Source of the DNA: a virus
Length of the DNA: 22,713 nt
Virus record (IMG/VR): IMGVR_UViG_3300028800_000325
Span: 1 to 22,713 of that record
Strand: one strand, 5' to 3'
Part shown: piece by piece, positions 1 to 8,443 of the stretch
Position numbering within the stretch: position 1 is the first letter of the stretch
Layout: every line of letters begins with the position of its first letter
The notes under the pieces: model-generated
The model's input: the letters and a program-made list of their open reading frames with translations, nothing else
Databases searched by the model: none
Told to the model about the DNA's origin: nothing
Program-made: the position numbers and the translations under genes

Positions 1-1961
1 CCCGCGAGTTGCGCGCCGATGCCGATCAGGCCGTCCACCGCGCCGGTGCAGCTAATGTGGTTGCCCGTCACCGTCGCCTGCAGGAATTGCGTGGCGTAGG
101 TGCCTACGATCGACGATCCCAGGACCAGCGGATCGTCCTCGCGAGACGCAATGAGCGCGGCGAAAAAATAGGAGTTGGTGACGGTGAGGTTTTGCGTCGG
201 GATGTTATTGCTCTCGCCCGATTCGTTGTCGATGCCAAACGCCCAGAAGCCGTGCGTCGTTTCCGCGCTCAGGTCGAACGTTGAGTTATCGATGGCGACT
301 TTGTTGGGCTGGACCACATGCGGCGCCCAGAAAACCACGGTGCAGGTCGCCGTGCACATCGACGTCAGATTGCCGAGGTAGGAATCCCTGACGGTGAGAT
401 TCACCAGATCGTAGATGTTGACAGCGGCCAGCGTGAACCCCTGAATCGAAACGTCATCCAGCGTGATCTCCTGCGCGCTGACCGGCACGTCGATGTTGTA
501 TTGCAGGTAGCCCAGCCCGTTGACCGTCAGATCCTCAAACTTCACCGTGCTGCCGGTGCCGAGGCAGAACATCGATGTTTTACTGTCGGAGCAGGTGCCG
601 GCGAACCCGGATGTCGCCTGAATCGAGGACAGAAAACGCGACGCGCCCACAAAGACGACATGCGCATTCGATGGAATCGACACGGGCGCTGAGATAAACT
701 GCGTCCCCGAGGGCAGAATGATCCGGTAGGAGGGGCTGCTTCCCGTCGCGGTTGCGACGCAGGCGGCGATCGAGCCGCAGCCGTTCGGCGTCGCGCCGGC
801 ATAGAGGTCGGTATTGATCTGCGGCGTGGTGATCGCGGCCGAGCTGGTGACGCCATACGGCGCGGTGCAGGGCGAGCTGGAACTGCTGCAGGGCGGCCCA
901 GGAACCCCCTGCGGGATGTTCACCAGCATTGCGTAGTTCGGGGCGGATGGATTCGGCGAGAGCGTAACTGACGCCGGGGTGCTGTAGCCGACCGTGTTGG
1001 TGCCACTGACGATGAGGGTTGGCGCGGGCGCGGTGGCCTGCAGCGGACTCCCTGCCGGAACGTAGTTGTCGAAATCGCAGGTTGTGACGCCGGAGGACGT
1101 TGTGCAGCCAGACCCTGATACATCACCGGAGGATGGTTGCCACGCCTGCGCATAGATGGCGGCGCCCTGACTGTTGCGCACCGTAATGCGGTAGGTAAGA
1201 TTGACCGGGTCGGAGACCGCCGTGTCGGCCAGGCGGCTGAACCCAGCCTGCAACAGCGGCGCTGACCAGCTTACCGTCTGGCCGCTGGCGATGACGCCGG
1301 TATTCGTGTTCGCCTCGATCTCGACCGAGGTGACGCCGGAGGGAACCGTGAACTGCGTCTGCACCCAGCCGGAGTTGCCGGAGGACTGGGAGAGCGTGGC
1401 ATAGGCCGTGGTGAGGCCGGTATTCTCGACGCTCCAGGTGATGGAGCCGGAACTGAGATGCGTGGCGTTGAGATATCCGCCGAAGGTGTAGGTCGCGCCA
1501 GACGTTACGGCGATGGAGGCTGAATGCGATTCTGCGCCGGTGCCCACCGACGACGCTGCCACCAGAGCATTCGTCGCGGCGTAACCTGTCGCGGTCGATA
1601 TTGACCAGCCGGAGCCGGGATTCGTCCAGGTAGAGAACCCGGAGGCGATGACCGGGTCGGGAACGAGGTTGGTCCCCCCGGCGGTGGGGTCGGACGGCCA
1701 GAAGTACCCCGGCAGCGTGCCGCTGACTACGGGCGTGCAGATCTCCTGCGTCGTGATCGGGCCAGCGCCGTAGCCGGCGGCTGCCGCCTGCAGCGGCAGG
1801 TTGGCGCCGTTCACCGGCCGGGCGCAGTATTGCCCGTTCGCAAGCAGGCCGCCAGAGCCGTCGCCGATCTTTGCGGCGGTGACGTTGACCCATTGCCCAA
1901 AGGCGGCGGGGAAGATGAACCACGGAAACAGAAGGATAAGCAGGGGTAGGCGGCGTCGCAT
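1..1961 (-). CDS. Tail-spike/fiber-like secreted beta-helix protein (C-terminus off the window)
   Basis: An uninterrupted minus-strand frame starts at ATG 1961 (an in-frame TAG lies four codons upstream) and is still open at base 1, giving 653 complete codons. It follows the gpJ-like gene by 41 bases, the normal site of receptor-binding proteins. Residues 1-22 look like a classical signal peptide (MRRRLP, hydrophobic core, FPAAFG then Q). Residues about 95-235 form a Ser/Thr/Gly-rich beta-sandwich resembling carbohydrate-binding modules. A second beta domain follows. From about residue 385 come repeated hydrophobic strands with Asn/Asp turns (phrases such as VSIPSNAHVVFVGASRF, ITLDDVSIQGF, LTVRDSYLGNL) typical of pectate-lyase-type right-handed beta-helices. 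I infer host-surface polysaccharide binding or cleavage. The signal peptide is odd for a virion protein. No catalytic residues can be assigned. It could instead be a secreted lysogenic-conversion protein. Confidence 0.8.
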   Translation of the reverse strand, partial: MRRRLPLLILLFPWFIFPAAFGQWVNVTAAKIGDGSGGLLANGQYCARPVNGANLPLQAAAAGYGAGPITTQEICTPVVSGTLPGYFWPSDPTAGGTNLVPDPVIASGFSTWTNPGSGWSISTATGYAATNALVAASSVGTGAESHSASIAVTSGATYTFGGYLNATHLSSGSITWSVENTGLTTAYATLSQSSGNSGWVQTQFTVPSGVTSVEIEANTNTGVIASGQTVSWSAPLLQAGFSRLADTAVSDPVNLTYRITVRNSQGAAIYAQAWQPSSGDVSGSGCTTSSGVTTCDFDNYVPAGSPLQATAPAPTLIVSGTNTVGYSTPASVTLSPNPSAPNYAMLVNIPQGVPGPPCSSSSSPCTAPYGVTSSAAITTPQINTDLYAGATPNGCGSIAACVATATGSSPSYRIILPSGTQFISAPVSIPSNAHVVFVGASRFLSSIQATSGFAGTCSDSKTSMFCLGTGSTVKFEDLTVNGLGYLQYNIDVPVSAQEITLDDVSIQGFTLAAVNIYDLVNLTVRDSYLGNLTSMCTATCTVVFWAPHVVQPNKVAIDNSTFDLSAETTHGFWAFGIDNESGESNNIPTQNLTVTNSYFFAALIASREDDPLVLGSSIVGTYATQFLQATVTGNHISCTGAVDGLIGIGAQLA

Positions 1962-2002
1962 GGCCTGCGCACGCTACCCCGAATTTCGCAAAACTGGCAA
2001 AT

Positions 2003-5000
2003 CTACAGGTGCCAGCTAATTTCGGCGGCGCCATAACAGGAGCTGTTAGCCACACTCTGCGCAATCACCGTTGCGCCACCGGAGCTCGGCGGAGACGCGG
2101 GCGGCGTCCAGTTCCCGGAACTGTCGATGGTTCCCAGGGAACCGGGGCCAAGACTCCAGACCACGGCGGTATTGCTGGATCCGGTCACCGTCGCCGTAAA
2201 GCTCTGGGCGCTCGTCTCGTAGGTCATGCTTACGATGCCGGGGGTGACGGAGACGTTGATACTGGCCGCACCCGATCCGCCGCCGCCGCCCGAGCCAGTT
2301 TGGCCGGACGCCGCCGTTTGCATCGCCAGGCCGCCGGGCGTCAGGGGCACGCGGCCGTCCATCTTGCATGCGGCGTCTGCGGCCGCATCGTGCACCAGCG
2401 TCAAAACTGCCGGCGTGCCGACCGGCGTGGTGGGAGTGACGATCTTGACGCCGCCGTTGACGATATCGAAGTAGAGATACGCATAATAGGGGGTCAGCGT
2501 GGAGAGGCCGGTTACCTCCATCGAGCCGTCGACGATCTCGGTCAGGCCGCCATCCGGCCACGCAATCTGCAGATCGCTCCAGTCAAAAGTGATGGTGCTG
2601 TCGGTGTACGAGAACGGGAAGCTGCCGGTGAAGACGGGCAGCGCCGAGGCCTGCGCCCGCAGCGAACTGCTCGATCCGGCCGTAAAGACGTCGGTCACCT
2701 GCCCTGCGGAATCGATATCCGCCCAAACGGATGGTTCGGTCTGTCCGGACTCCGCCACTTCCAGCAGCAGATGGCTGGCCGTCACCGACGAAGCTACGGG
2801 GACGCTGACCGTGCCATCCACCAGCACCCGCACCCGGATCTGCGCGGTATCGGAGGGGACGGCGGTAGCCGCGGTGTTGACGCGGGTAATGAGCGACGCC
2901 GCACCGGTCATGGTGAAGACGGCGCGCGCGGTACTGATGAGCGTCACGCCGGCGTCGGAATAAAATGCGATATCCGCCACCAGATTGCCGGAGGGCGTGC
3001 CGGAGGTTTCGAAATAGGCGGAAAGCATCAGCAGCGTGCCGATGCTCCATTTCGACGGGTTCACTACCTGGTTGAGGATCACCTGCGTTGCAGAGAGCGT
3101 CGATTCGGCAACGGTATAGACAGCCTCGCCGTCATTGCTCAGATCCGGGGCCAGCGTATCGCCCGCGCGCGGCGTCACATTCCAGTAGGCGAAGCCGCTC
3201 TGGAAGCTGGAATCCTGCAGCAGATTGGCGGTGATGCCTTCCGGCGTGATCGTCACGCTCGGTGCCGTGGCAAAGTCGGCGTAGTAATCGTTGGCGTCAA
3301 AGCCCACCACGGTCAGCACCCACGTCACGCCCGGAACCGCCTGCATCTTCCAGCTCGTAGGCGATCCGGTCAGGCGCGCCAGCATCTGCGTTGCGCCGCC
3401 GAAGTTGCCATAGATCCCCACGCCGGCGGTGTTGGGCCCGTTCTGCCAGGTGAGAACGATGTAATCCTCGTAATTGCCGGAGGTTTGCAGACCGAAGGTT
3501 TCAGCGGCCTCGAGGTTGGTGACGCCCGGGTTGGTGGTGACCTGGGCGCTCGTCTCGCCGACGATAGGCGTCTGGACGGTGTAGCAGGCAGGGTTGTAGT
3601 CGATCCATTCAATGGTCGACCGCATCTCGCTGGCTTTTTTGACGGCCGTCACCCGCACAATCTTCTGGCTGCTCGGCTCCCCGTAGAAGTAGACGGCGTA
3701 ATCGTCCGGAGCCTGCGTGAATGGCGTGCCCAGCGCGACGATCTGCGTGCCGTTGGGTCCCTCCGTGACGCCGGAGACGGTTGCCGTCTCAATCACATCG
3801 GTGTCGTAGAGGACGTAGGTTTGCCCGGAAGCGGGCGTGAACCCCGGTGGCAACGTCACTACCACGGATCCAGCGGAAGCCGACAGGATGAGGCAGTCGG
3901 TTCCGGCGACGACGCAGCGCGTGACGCGGTGGGTATTGTCAAAGCTGGAGAGCGCCAGAGCCGTCCCGATGGTCAGGCCGGTGCCATCCGTCACCGTGGA
4001 AACAGACGAGATTGTGCCGGTATACCGCTGGACGGCGGCAAAGAGCGCCATCAGGTTGTAAGCGGTGCTTCCATCCCACGGCAGATCGTTGCGGTCCACG
4101 TTCACCAGAGCCGCGGTGTTTCCGGCCAGCAGCCGGCCGCCCCAGCCCCATTGCGGAACGTCATGCTGCAGGATCACCAGATTGCCGGGACGGCAGGCGA
4201 CCGCGTCTACATCGCATTTGAACTCGCCCAGGCGCAACAGATTCTTGTTGCAGAGCCCCTTAAACGAGCCGAGGTGCCAGGCCTGCGCGGGAATCGTGAT
4301 GCCCTTGCCATTGATGCGCACGTTTTTGATGGCGACGCCGGAAGCGAGGTCGGCAGGATCGATGTAAACAATGGGGTTATCCTGACGGTAATAGCGCGTC
4401 GAGTCGGCGAACTGCACCTCGATCTGATTGGCGCGATCGTCGAGTGCGATCCAGCGCTCCTGGAAGCTGTCCTGAATGATGTTGCCCATTGAGAACATCT
4501 GCACCGGCGTATCTTCCTGATCGATGAAGACGCCGTAGTCGAGGCCCATGGGAATGACGGCGGCGCGCGACATTTGCGCGACGGCATTCACCTGATTCCA
4601 CAGGTTGTCCTCGTTGTCGAAGATGCCGTTGAAGACGTGCAGCCGGATATTGTTGCCGTTGCCATCCGGCACCAGCGTGTCGTTCAGCTCCGCCCAGGCG
4701 ACCCACTCGTCGATGTACCGCTCGAGGTTGGCCGGAGAGATACCGGGCCACTCGCCGCCGCCGTAGAGGTCGTCGAGCAGCATATCCGCCGCAACGCAGG
4801 CGGGATTGTCTTCTTCGAAGGCCTGCAGCGCCGAAGGCAGCACATTGTTGTCGAGGGTGCGCAGCCCGTACTCCACCAGAGCGGTGACGTTGATGTTGGC
4901 GCCGTTGATTTGGTTGGTGGCCAGGGCGCGCACACCCAGCAGGATCATGTTGGGGTAAGCGAGATCCTGATAGGTAATCTCGTTGACCGAGTGCAGCCAG

Positions 5001-6421
5001 ACTTCCTGCCCGCGGTGCGGATCGTCCACGTCGCCCGGGAAGACGCCGTCGCTGGCATTGTTCGAACCGTACTTCGTCACCCGGACGTCGTACTTCGCCG
5101 GGCTGAGGCCATAGATCGAGGTCCGGTTGTAGACCGATTCCGTCGTGGCGTTGACGTATTTCACCCAGCCCGTGGTCCAGGTATCGACGGCCACCTGATT
5201 CAGCGTGGGATCGCAGAGCTGCCACTCACCGTGGAAGGTCACCGAGGCGGTACTCGTCGAGCCATCCTCGTTCACCGTGGTCACGCTCATGGTTTCGTTC
5301 CACGGCTCGCCGATGGTGTGGCAGCTCGAACAGGAATCCGTCGAGAGCACGATGCCGCTGCCCGGTGGGTAGGAAGTGGGCACCACCACCCAAACCGGCG
5401 TTTCGTAGGGATTCACCGTGCCGTCTTCGTTGTAGACGATGATATCGTGGGTGGCCAGCGGCTGGAGGACGCCCTGCCAGTCATCCTCGCCGCTCACCGA
5501 GTATTCAACCTTGTAAATGATCTGGCACGGAACCGTGTTGCCGTCGCCGGTGATATAGAAGACGCCCACCGGGAAGTTCACATCCACCTGCAGCGCCTGC
5601 GTCTGGTCGCCAGTGCCGGGAACCACCACCGGGCCACCCAGATAGGTCACCTGCGTCTCCTGCGGATAGCCGTTGACGATGCGGTTAAACTGCGCGATGG
5701 GCGGCTGATCGTTGGAGCCCAGCCGGTAATATGCCTCGACGTTCTGGTAGCTGCCCAGCGCTTTGCCGTTGATCTGGACGCCGGAGATGGACCGCGCTGG
5801 GCCGAAGCCGAAGCACACCAGCGCGTTGATGTACTGGTCGCTGCCCTCGACGTCGACAAAGCTGGAGATGATGTTGCCGCCGGAAAGGAAAGTGCCGTAA
5901 CCCTTGGGAATGACCGTTCCGGATTGCGCCAGCGATTGCGGCCCGGCGAACTGGTAGCTAGGAGATTGCGCCTTGGTCGATGGACCTCCCGGCATCAGGG
6001 TCTGAATCAGGACATTCCCGGCAATGGAGACGATGCCCGCCGCCAAACCGCCCATCAGCGCTCCGCCGCCGAGCAAGCCGGCGCCACCGGCAATGCCGAG
6101 CAGGGGAATGGCTGCGCCCGCCGTGAGCGCGCCAGCGACCAGCGCGCCGGCCATCACAGCCACCTGCGCCAGCGTGCGCCAGACGCCCTCGTTGCCGAGG
6201 TTCGGCGCCACGACGATGCAGTCGCCGTCCCGCGGGATGATGCCGGGCCACATCTCCGGCGGAATGACTTTGCCGTTGTGCGATGCCACCAGCTTTTCCG
6301 TGTCGGTGAATTCAGCTTTCAGGTATTCGTCGAGGTGCCGGCCTTCGACGCAGGGAATCTCCAGCAGGCTGCGCGAGCTCGCGGGCAGCAGCGGGTTGCG
6401 AACGTGCACCAGCCTGATCAT
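2003..6421 (-). CDS. J: Central tail tip / host-specificity protein (gpI-gpJ-type fusion)
   Basis: This 1472-aa protein starts at ATG 6421, overlapping the stop of the NlpC/P60 gene (ATGA). Residues 1 to about 75 are a small beta-rich domain ending IPRDGDCIVVAPNLG. A Gly/Ala hydrophobic stretch follows (about 85-145, several AGALVAG/GGALMGG segments), then LMPGGPS and an IPKGYG motif. This is the layout of lambda gpI, here joined to the N-terminus of a gpJ-type protein. The rest has the length and beta-rich composition of gpJ proteins, which form the tail tip hub, connect to the tape measure and recognise the receptor. The C-terminus has a GSGGGGGSG linker and one Ig-like (BIG2-type) domain (about 1390-1472). 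A CSSCH pentapeptide lies at residues 364-368. No separate I gene is present. The gpJ-like assignment is firm from context and N-terminal pattern; domain limits are approximate. Confidence 0.88.
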   Translation of the reverse strand: MIRLVHVRNPLLPASSRSLLEIPCVEGRHLDEYLKAEFTDTEKLVASHNGKVIPPEMWPGIIPRDGDCIVVAPNLGNEGVWRTLAQVAVMAGALVAGALTAGAAIPLLGIAGGAGLLGGGALMGGLAAGIVSIAGNVLIQTLMPGGPSTKAQSPSYQFAGPQSLAQSGTVIPKGYGTFLSGGNIISSFVDVEGSDQYINALVCFGFGPARSISGVQINGKALGSYQNVEAYYRLGSNDQPPIAQFNRIVNGYPQETQVTYLGGPVVVPGTGDQTQALQVDVNFPVGVFYITGDGNTVPCQIIYKVEYSVSGEDDWQGVLQPLATHDIIVYNEDGTVNPYETPVWVVVPTSYPPGSGIVLSTDSCSSCHTIGEPWNETMSVTTVNEDGSTSTASVTFHGEWQLCDPTLNQVAVDTWTTGWVKYVNATTESVYNRTSIYGLSPAKYDVRVTKYGSNNASDGVFPGDVDDPHRGQEVWLHSVNEITYQDLAYPNMILLGVRALATNQINGANINVTALVEYGLRTLDNNVLPSALQAFEEDNPACVAADMLLDDLYGGGEWPGISPANLERYIDEWVAWAELNDTLVPDGNGNNIRLHVFNGIFDNEDNLWNQVNAVAQMSRAAVIPMGLDYGVFIDQEDTPVQMFSMGNIIQDSFQERWIALDDRANQIEVQFADSTRYYRQDNPIVYIDPADLASGVAIKNVRINGKGITIPAQAWHLGSFKGLCNKNLLRLGEFKCDVDAVACRPGNLVILQHDVPQWGWGGRLLAGNTAALVNVDRNDLPWDGSTAYNLMALFAAVQRYTGTISSVSTVTDGTGLTIGTALALSSFDNTHRVTRCVVAGTDCLILSASAGSVVVTLPPGFTPASGQTYVLYDTDVIETATVSGVTEGPNGTQIVALGTPFTQAPDDYAVYFYGEPSSQKIVRVTAVKKASEMRSTIEWIDYNPACYTVQTPIVGETSAQVTTNPGVTNLEAAETFGLQTSGNYEDYIVLTWQNGPNTAGVGIYGNFGGATQMLARLTGSPTSWKMQAVPGVTWVLTVVGFDANDYYADFATAPSVTITPEGITANLLQDSSFQSGFAYWNVTPRAGDTLAPDLSNDGEAVYTVAESTLSATQVILNQVVNPSKWSIGTLLMLSAYFETSGTPSGNLVADIAFYSDAGVTLISTARAVFTMTGAASLITRVNTAATAVPSDTAQIRVRVLVDGTVSVPVASSVTASHLLLEVAESGQTEPSVWADIDSAGQVTDVFTAGSSSSLRAQASALPVFTGSFPFSYTDSTITFDWSDLQIAWPDGGLTEIVDGSMEVTGLSTLTPYYAYLYFDIVNGGVKIVTPTTPVGTPAVLTLVHDAAADAACKMDGRVPLTPGGLAMQTAASGQTGSGGGGGSGAASINVSVTPGIVSMTYETSAQSFTATVTGSSNTAVVWSLGPGSLGTIDSSGNWTPPASPPSSGGATVIAQSVANSSCYGAAEISWHL

Positions 6422-6915
6422 GCTGCTGGACCTTTGGCCGGAGCGGCCGCGGAAAGGAGCGCATAATAGCCCATCACCCGGCGCTGCCAGAGCGGGCTAT
6501 TCACCCGCTCGATGATGGCTGCACAGTTGCGCGAGGCGTGCAGCATGCGGCAGGAATCGACCATGACGCCCAGGTGGTGCTCGTTCACCCCCATGCGCAG
6601 CAGCACCACGTCGCCCACGTTGGGGTGGATCATGCGGGGCAGATCGGCGAGGGAGTCGCCGCCAGCCGCCAGTTCGGCGTGCAGGGTGGCCTCATTGCTC
6701 ACATAGTCCGGCAGCTGTTTGCCGAGCCGTTTGGCCACTTCCAGCACCAGACCGACGCAGTCGTAAGCGTCCGGGCCGCGGCCGCCCTCCGCCCATGGCT
6801 TGCCGATCAGGTCGGCAAAGAGGCGGGGAGCCAGAGGGGCCGGAGGACGCGGCTGGAGCGCGGCGCGCGGACGGGCGGGAAGAGGCGGGAATCCGGTGAC
6901 GGCGGGTTTCGGCAC
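6418..6915 (-). CDS. K: NlpC/P60-type tail-tip peptidase (gpK-like)
   Basis: The 165-aa product has the NlpC/P60 papain-like layout: catalytic Cys53 in DAYDCVGLVLEV, a His pair at 113-114 in NEHHLGVMVD, and a possible third polar residue His126 in MLHAS. In lambda-like tails gpK is thought to cut peptidoglycan during DNA entry and to act at the tail tip. Only the peptidase domain is present; the N-terminal JAB metalloprotease half of lambda gpK is absent. Residues 1-30 are rich in Pro, Ala and Arg and probably disordered. The start is a GTG with no strong ribosome-binding site, so a slightly different start is possible. The stop overlaps the gpJ start by four bases. Family call is firm; the start is not. 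Confidence 0.87.
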   Translation of the reverse strand: MPKPAVTGFPPLPARPRAALQPRPPAPLAPRLFADLIGKPWAEGGRGPDAYDCVGLVLEVAKRLGKQLPDYVSNEATLHAELAAGGDSLADLPRMIHPNVGDVVLLRMGVNEHHLGVMVDSCRMLHASRNCAAIIERVNSPLWQRRVMGYYALLSAAAPAKGPAA

Positions 6916-6958
6916 CGCTGTAAGTACCGCGTTTTCGCGGATTCGGTCAAAGTGCGGG

Positions 6959-7651
6959 CTAGACTACGCTCGCCGCCGTCGCGCCATTGGTGTCGATGCC
7001 TGGGAAGCCGCCGAAGCGGGCGTTATTGTCGTGCGCCTCGCAGCCGGTGGTTCCGTCCAGCGTCCTGCTGCACGTCGGCATGTCGCCGGTGTAGCCGCAC
7101 TGGATGGATTTGTACTTCCAGATGCAGAAGTTCGGCCAGTACATGAGCAGCGGGAAGAGGCGGCGCATGGGCGAGCTCGCACCCAGCTTCAGGTGCACCA
7201 GCTTGGAATCGGAAACCGTCTGCACGATGGTGAACTGCAGCGTCAGGTCCGGTTCGCCGAGGGGATTGGCGGTATTCAGGACGTAGAGGTAGAGATTCGC
7301 GCCCACCACGCCGGCATATTGCTCGATCACGCCCTGCAGGATGCGCATGACGTTCGAAGCCTGCATCTCCATCGACGGCACTGAGCCGTTGGAGGAAACC
7401 TGAAATTCGCCCATTTCGAAGTTGAATGGCTGGTAGACGCATGGCCCGTTGCCGTCTCCGGCGTCAAAGGTGACCGGGTCGAGGTTGCGCGCCAGCCGGA
7501 TATGCTGCTGCTCGACGTCGGGGTCCGAAGCGGAGTTGCCGGGCCACTCGATATCCATAAGCAGGATCCACGGATCGCCGCTGGCAATGGCGTGGCGCTG
7601 GACGTTGGCCAGCACGGAGATGAGGTTGAGCGGCGGCCGGGCGGTGCTCAC
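6959..7651 (-). CDS. L: Minor tail protein, gpL-like, with four-cysteine cluster motif
   Basis: The 230-aa product lies between gpM-like and gpK-like genes, as in lambda. Its N-terminal half contains the gpL-type beta domain (FEMGEFQVSSNG, VPSMEMQASNV, LQGVIEQYAGVVGANLYLYVL). The C-terminal segment carries Cys176, 185, 194 and 204 in the pattern C-x8-C-x8-C-x9-C (FCIWKYKSIQCGY, TCSR, GCEA). Lambda gpL is known to bind an iron-sulfur cluster through conserved C-terminal cysteines, so the same is likely here. The protein would sit at the tail tip with gpJ. The start at 7651 overlaps the end of the gpM-like gene by four bases, indicating translational coupling. Confidence 0.87.
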   Translation of the reverse strand: MSTARPPLNLISVLANVQRHAIASGDPWILLMDIEWPGNSASDPDVEQQHIRLARNLDPVTFDAGDGNGPCVYQPFNFEMGEFQVSSNGSVPSMEMQASNVMRILQGVIEQYAGVVGANLYLYVLNTANPLGEPDLTLQFTIVQTVSDSKLVHLKLGASSPMRRLFPLLMYWPNFCIWKYKSIQCGYTGDMPTCSRTLDGTTGCEAHDNNARFGGFPGIDTNGATAASVV

Positions 7652-8043
7652 ATCTCCCTCACTTCAAACTGGCAGTTCCAGCGGAACTGGGCGGCGTTGC
7701 CCAGGGTGTCGGCGGCAATCCATCCGGCGTCGGAGTATTTGGGCAGCGTCGAGAACCGCACGGTGTAGGTCTGCGGATTCTCCGCGTTGCGCGGATCGGC
7801 GAGCAGGAACGGCAGCGCGCCGTAGACCACGGTGGTCTGGTAGAAGGTGTCGAGCGCCGTCTTGTCGTCTGCTGTGAGCAGATCGAGGGCGACAGAGAAG
7901 CTGCGGCGCAGGCGCGTGAACCGGGCGCGCGTGGTCTCCATGCCGTTTTCCATGGGATCGCGCAGCGTGGGGTCGACGGGGTTTTCGACCTGACGCAGGG
8001 CAAACGCGCGGGAGAGTTCCGGAAACGGCGGAGGGGTGGACAC
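7648..8043 (-). CDS. M: Minor tail protein, gpM-like
   Basis: The 131-aa product has the pattern of the phage minor tail protein M family: an N-terminal Pro-rich strand, then FTRLRRSFSVALDLLTADDK, a helix with a FYQTTVVYGALPFLLADP motif, and a C-terminal FRWNCQFEVRE strand. In lambda, gpM follows the tape measure protein and is one of the tail-tip initiators, near gpL. Here it is separated from the tape measure gene by two very small minus-strand genes and two plus-strand genes. The next gene, gpL-like, starts within its last codons. Confidence rests on pattern and position. Confidence 0.78.
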   Translation of the reverse strand: MSTPPPFPELSRAFALRQVENPVDPTLRDPMENGMETTRARFTRLRRSFSVALDLLTADDKTALDTFYQTTVVYGALPFLLADPRNAENPQTYTVRFSTLPKYSDAGWIAADTLGNAAQFRWNCQFEVREM

Positions 8044-8079
8044 GGTTACCTGTACCCCGCTTTCGTGAAAGTGGGCAAG

Positions 8080-8229
8080 TTAGCGGGTGCGCAGGTTCTG
8101 CTGCAGTTCGCGCTCGCGATCCTGCGGCGGTTGGGGTTTGGCGAGGCGCGGGAGAACGGGAAGCTTCGGGGCCGGCGGCTTATCCCGGTTCCACGGCAGA
8201 TCGGTGTTTTTGAGGTAGGCGGCTCCCAC
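8080..8229 (-). CDS. Small proline-rich basic protein, function unknown
   Basis: A 49-codon frame begins at GTG 8229, one base after the stop of the 70-aa gene, and ends at TAA 8082-8080, 36 bases before the gpM-like start. The product is rich in Pro, Arg, Lys and Gln (phrases PWNRDKPPAPKLP, PKPQ-type prolines, then a short charged helix ERELQQNLRTR). It is too short for a domain call. The tight placement after the previous stop, in an operon with no other gaps, is the main argument that it is translated. It may be a read-through or frameshift extension of the preceding small gene, the way second frames of small tail genes are often made. I do not recognise it. Confidence 0.5.
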   Translation of the reverse strand: MGAAYLKNTDLPWNRDKPPAPKLPVLPRLAKPQPPQDRERELQQNLRTR

Positions 8230-8230
8230 G

Positions 8231-8443
8231 TCAGTGCACCGTGTCCGTCGGCGGCATCACCAGGATTGGGGCGTTCTCAATCTCCGGGGAAGCGCTGATT
8301 TCGCGGGCGATGGCGCCAACCTCGTTGGCCGTGTTCGGGCAGCCCTGACGGCGCAACTGTTCGCAGAAGTCGAACAGCAGCAGGACACAACGGTTGAGCG
8401 TGGATGCCGGAACCTTGCGCGGTTTCGGCGGATAATCAGCCAT
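8231..8443 (-). CDS. Small conserved-looking tail-region protein, unknown (70 aa)
   Basis: ATG 8443 is preceded by a good ribosome-binding site (GGAGGG, five bases upstream). The 70-aa product starts MADYPPKPRKVP and contains a predicted amphipathic helix with two cysteines (NRCVLLLFDFCEQLRRQGC), then NTANEVGAIAREIS and a hydrophobic end (ILVMPPTDTVH). It looks like a compact helical protein. It is the first minus-strand gene after the plus-strand cassette, so it sits directly after the tape measure gene in operon order and before gpM. A longer frame exists upstream, but its extra residues look like noise and the ribosome-binding site supports this start. Function unknown; a small tail-assembly factor is a guess from position. 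Confidence 0.68.
   Translation of the reverse strand: MADYPPKPRKVPASTLNRCVLLLFDFCEQLRRQGCPNTANEVGAIAREISASPEIENAPILVMPPTDTVH

Noticed and set aside
1123-2064. 313-codon minus-strand frame in another phase, and plus-strand frames over 9-692
   Set aside because: The true frame of this region is the spike-like gene from 1961, which has a signal peptide and coherent beta-helix sequence; these are shadows of it.
2009-6466. Long plus-strand open frames (827 and 630 codons) opposite the gpJ-like gene
   Set aside because: They are rich in Arg, Gly, Ala and His with no domain pattern, lie antisense to a clear tail-tip gene, and reflect high-GC codon use on the other strand.
6926-6939. Hairpin CCGCG-TTTT-CGCGG between L- and K-like genes
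   Set aside because: Five base pairs with no T-run; too weak for a terminator call.
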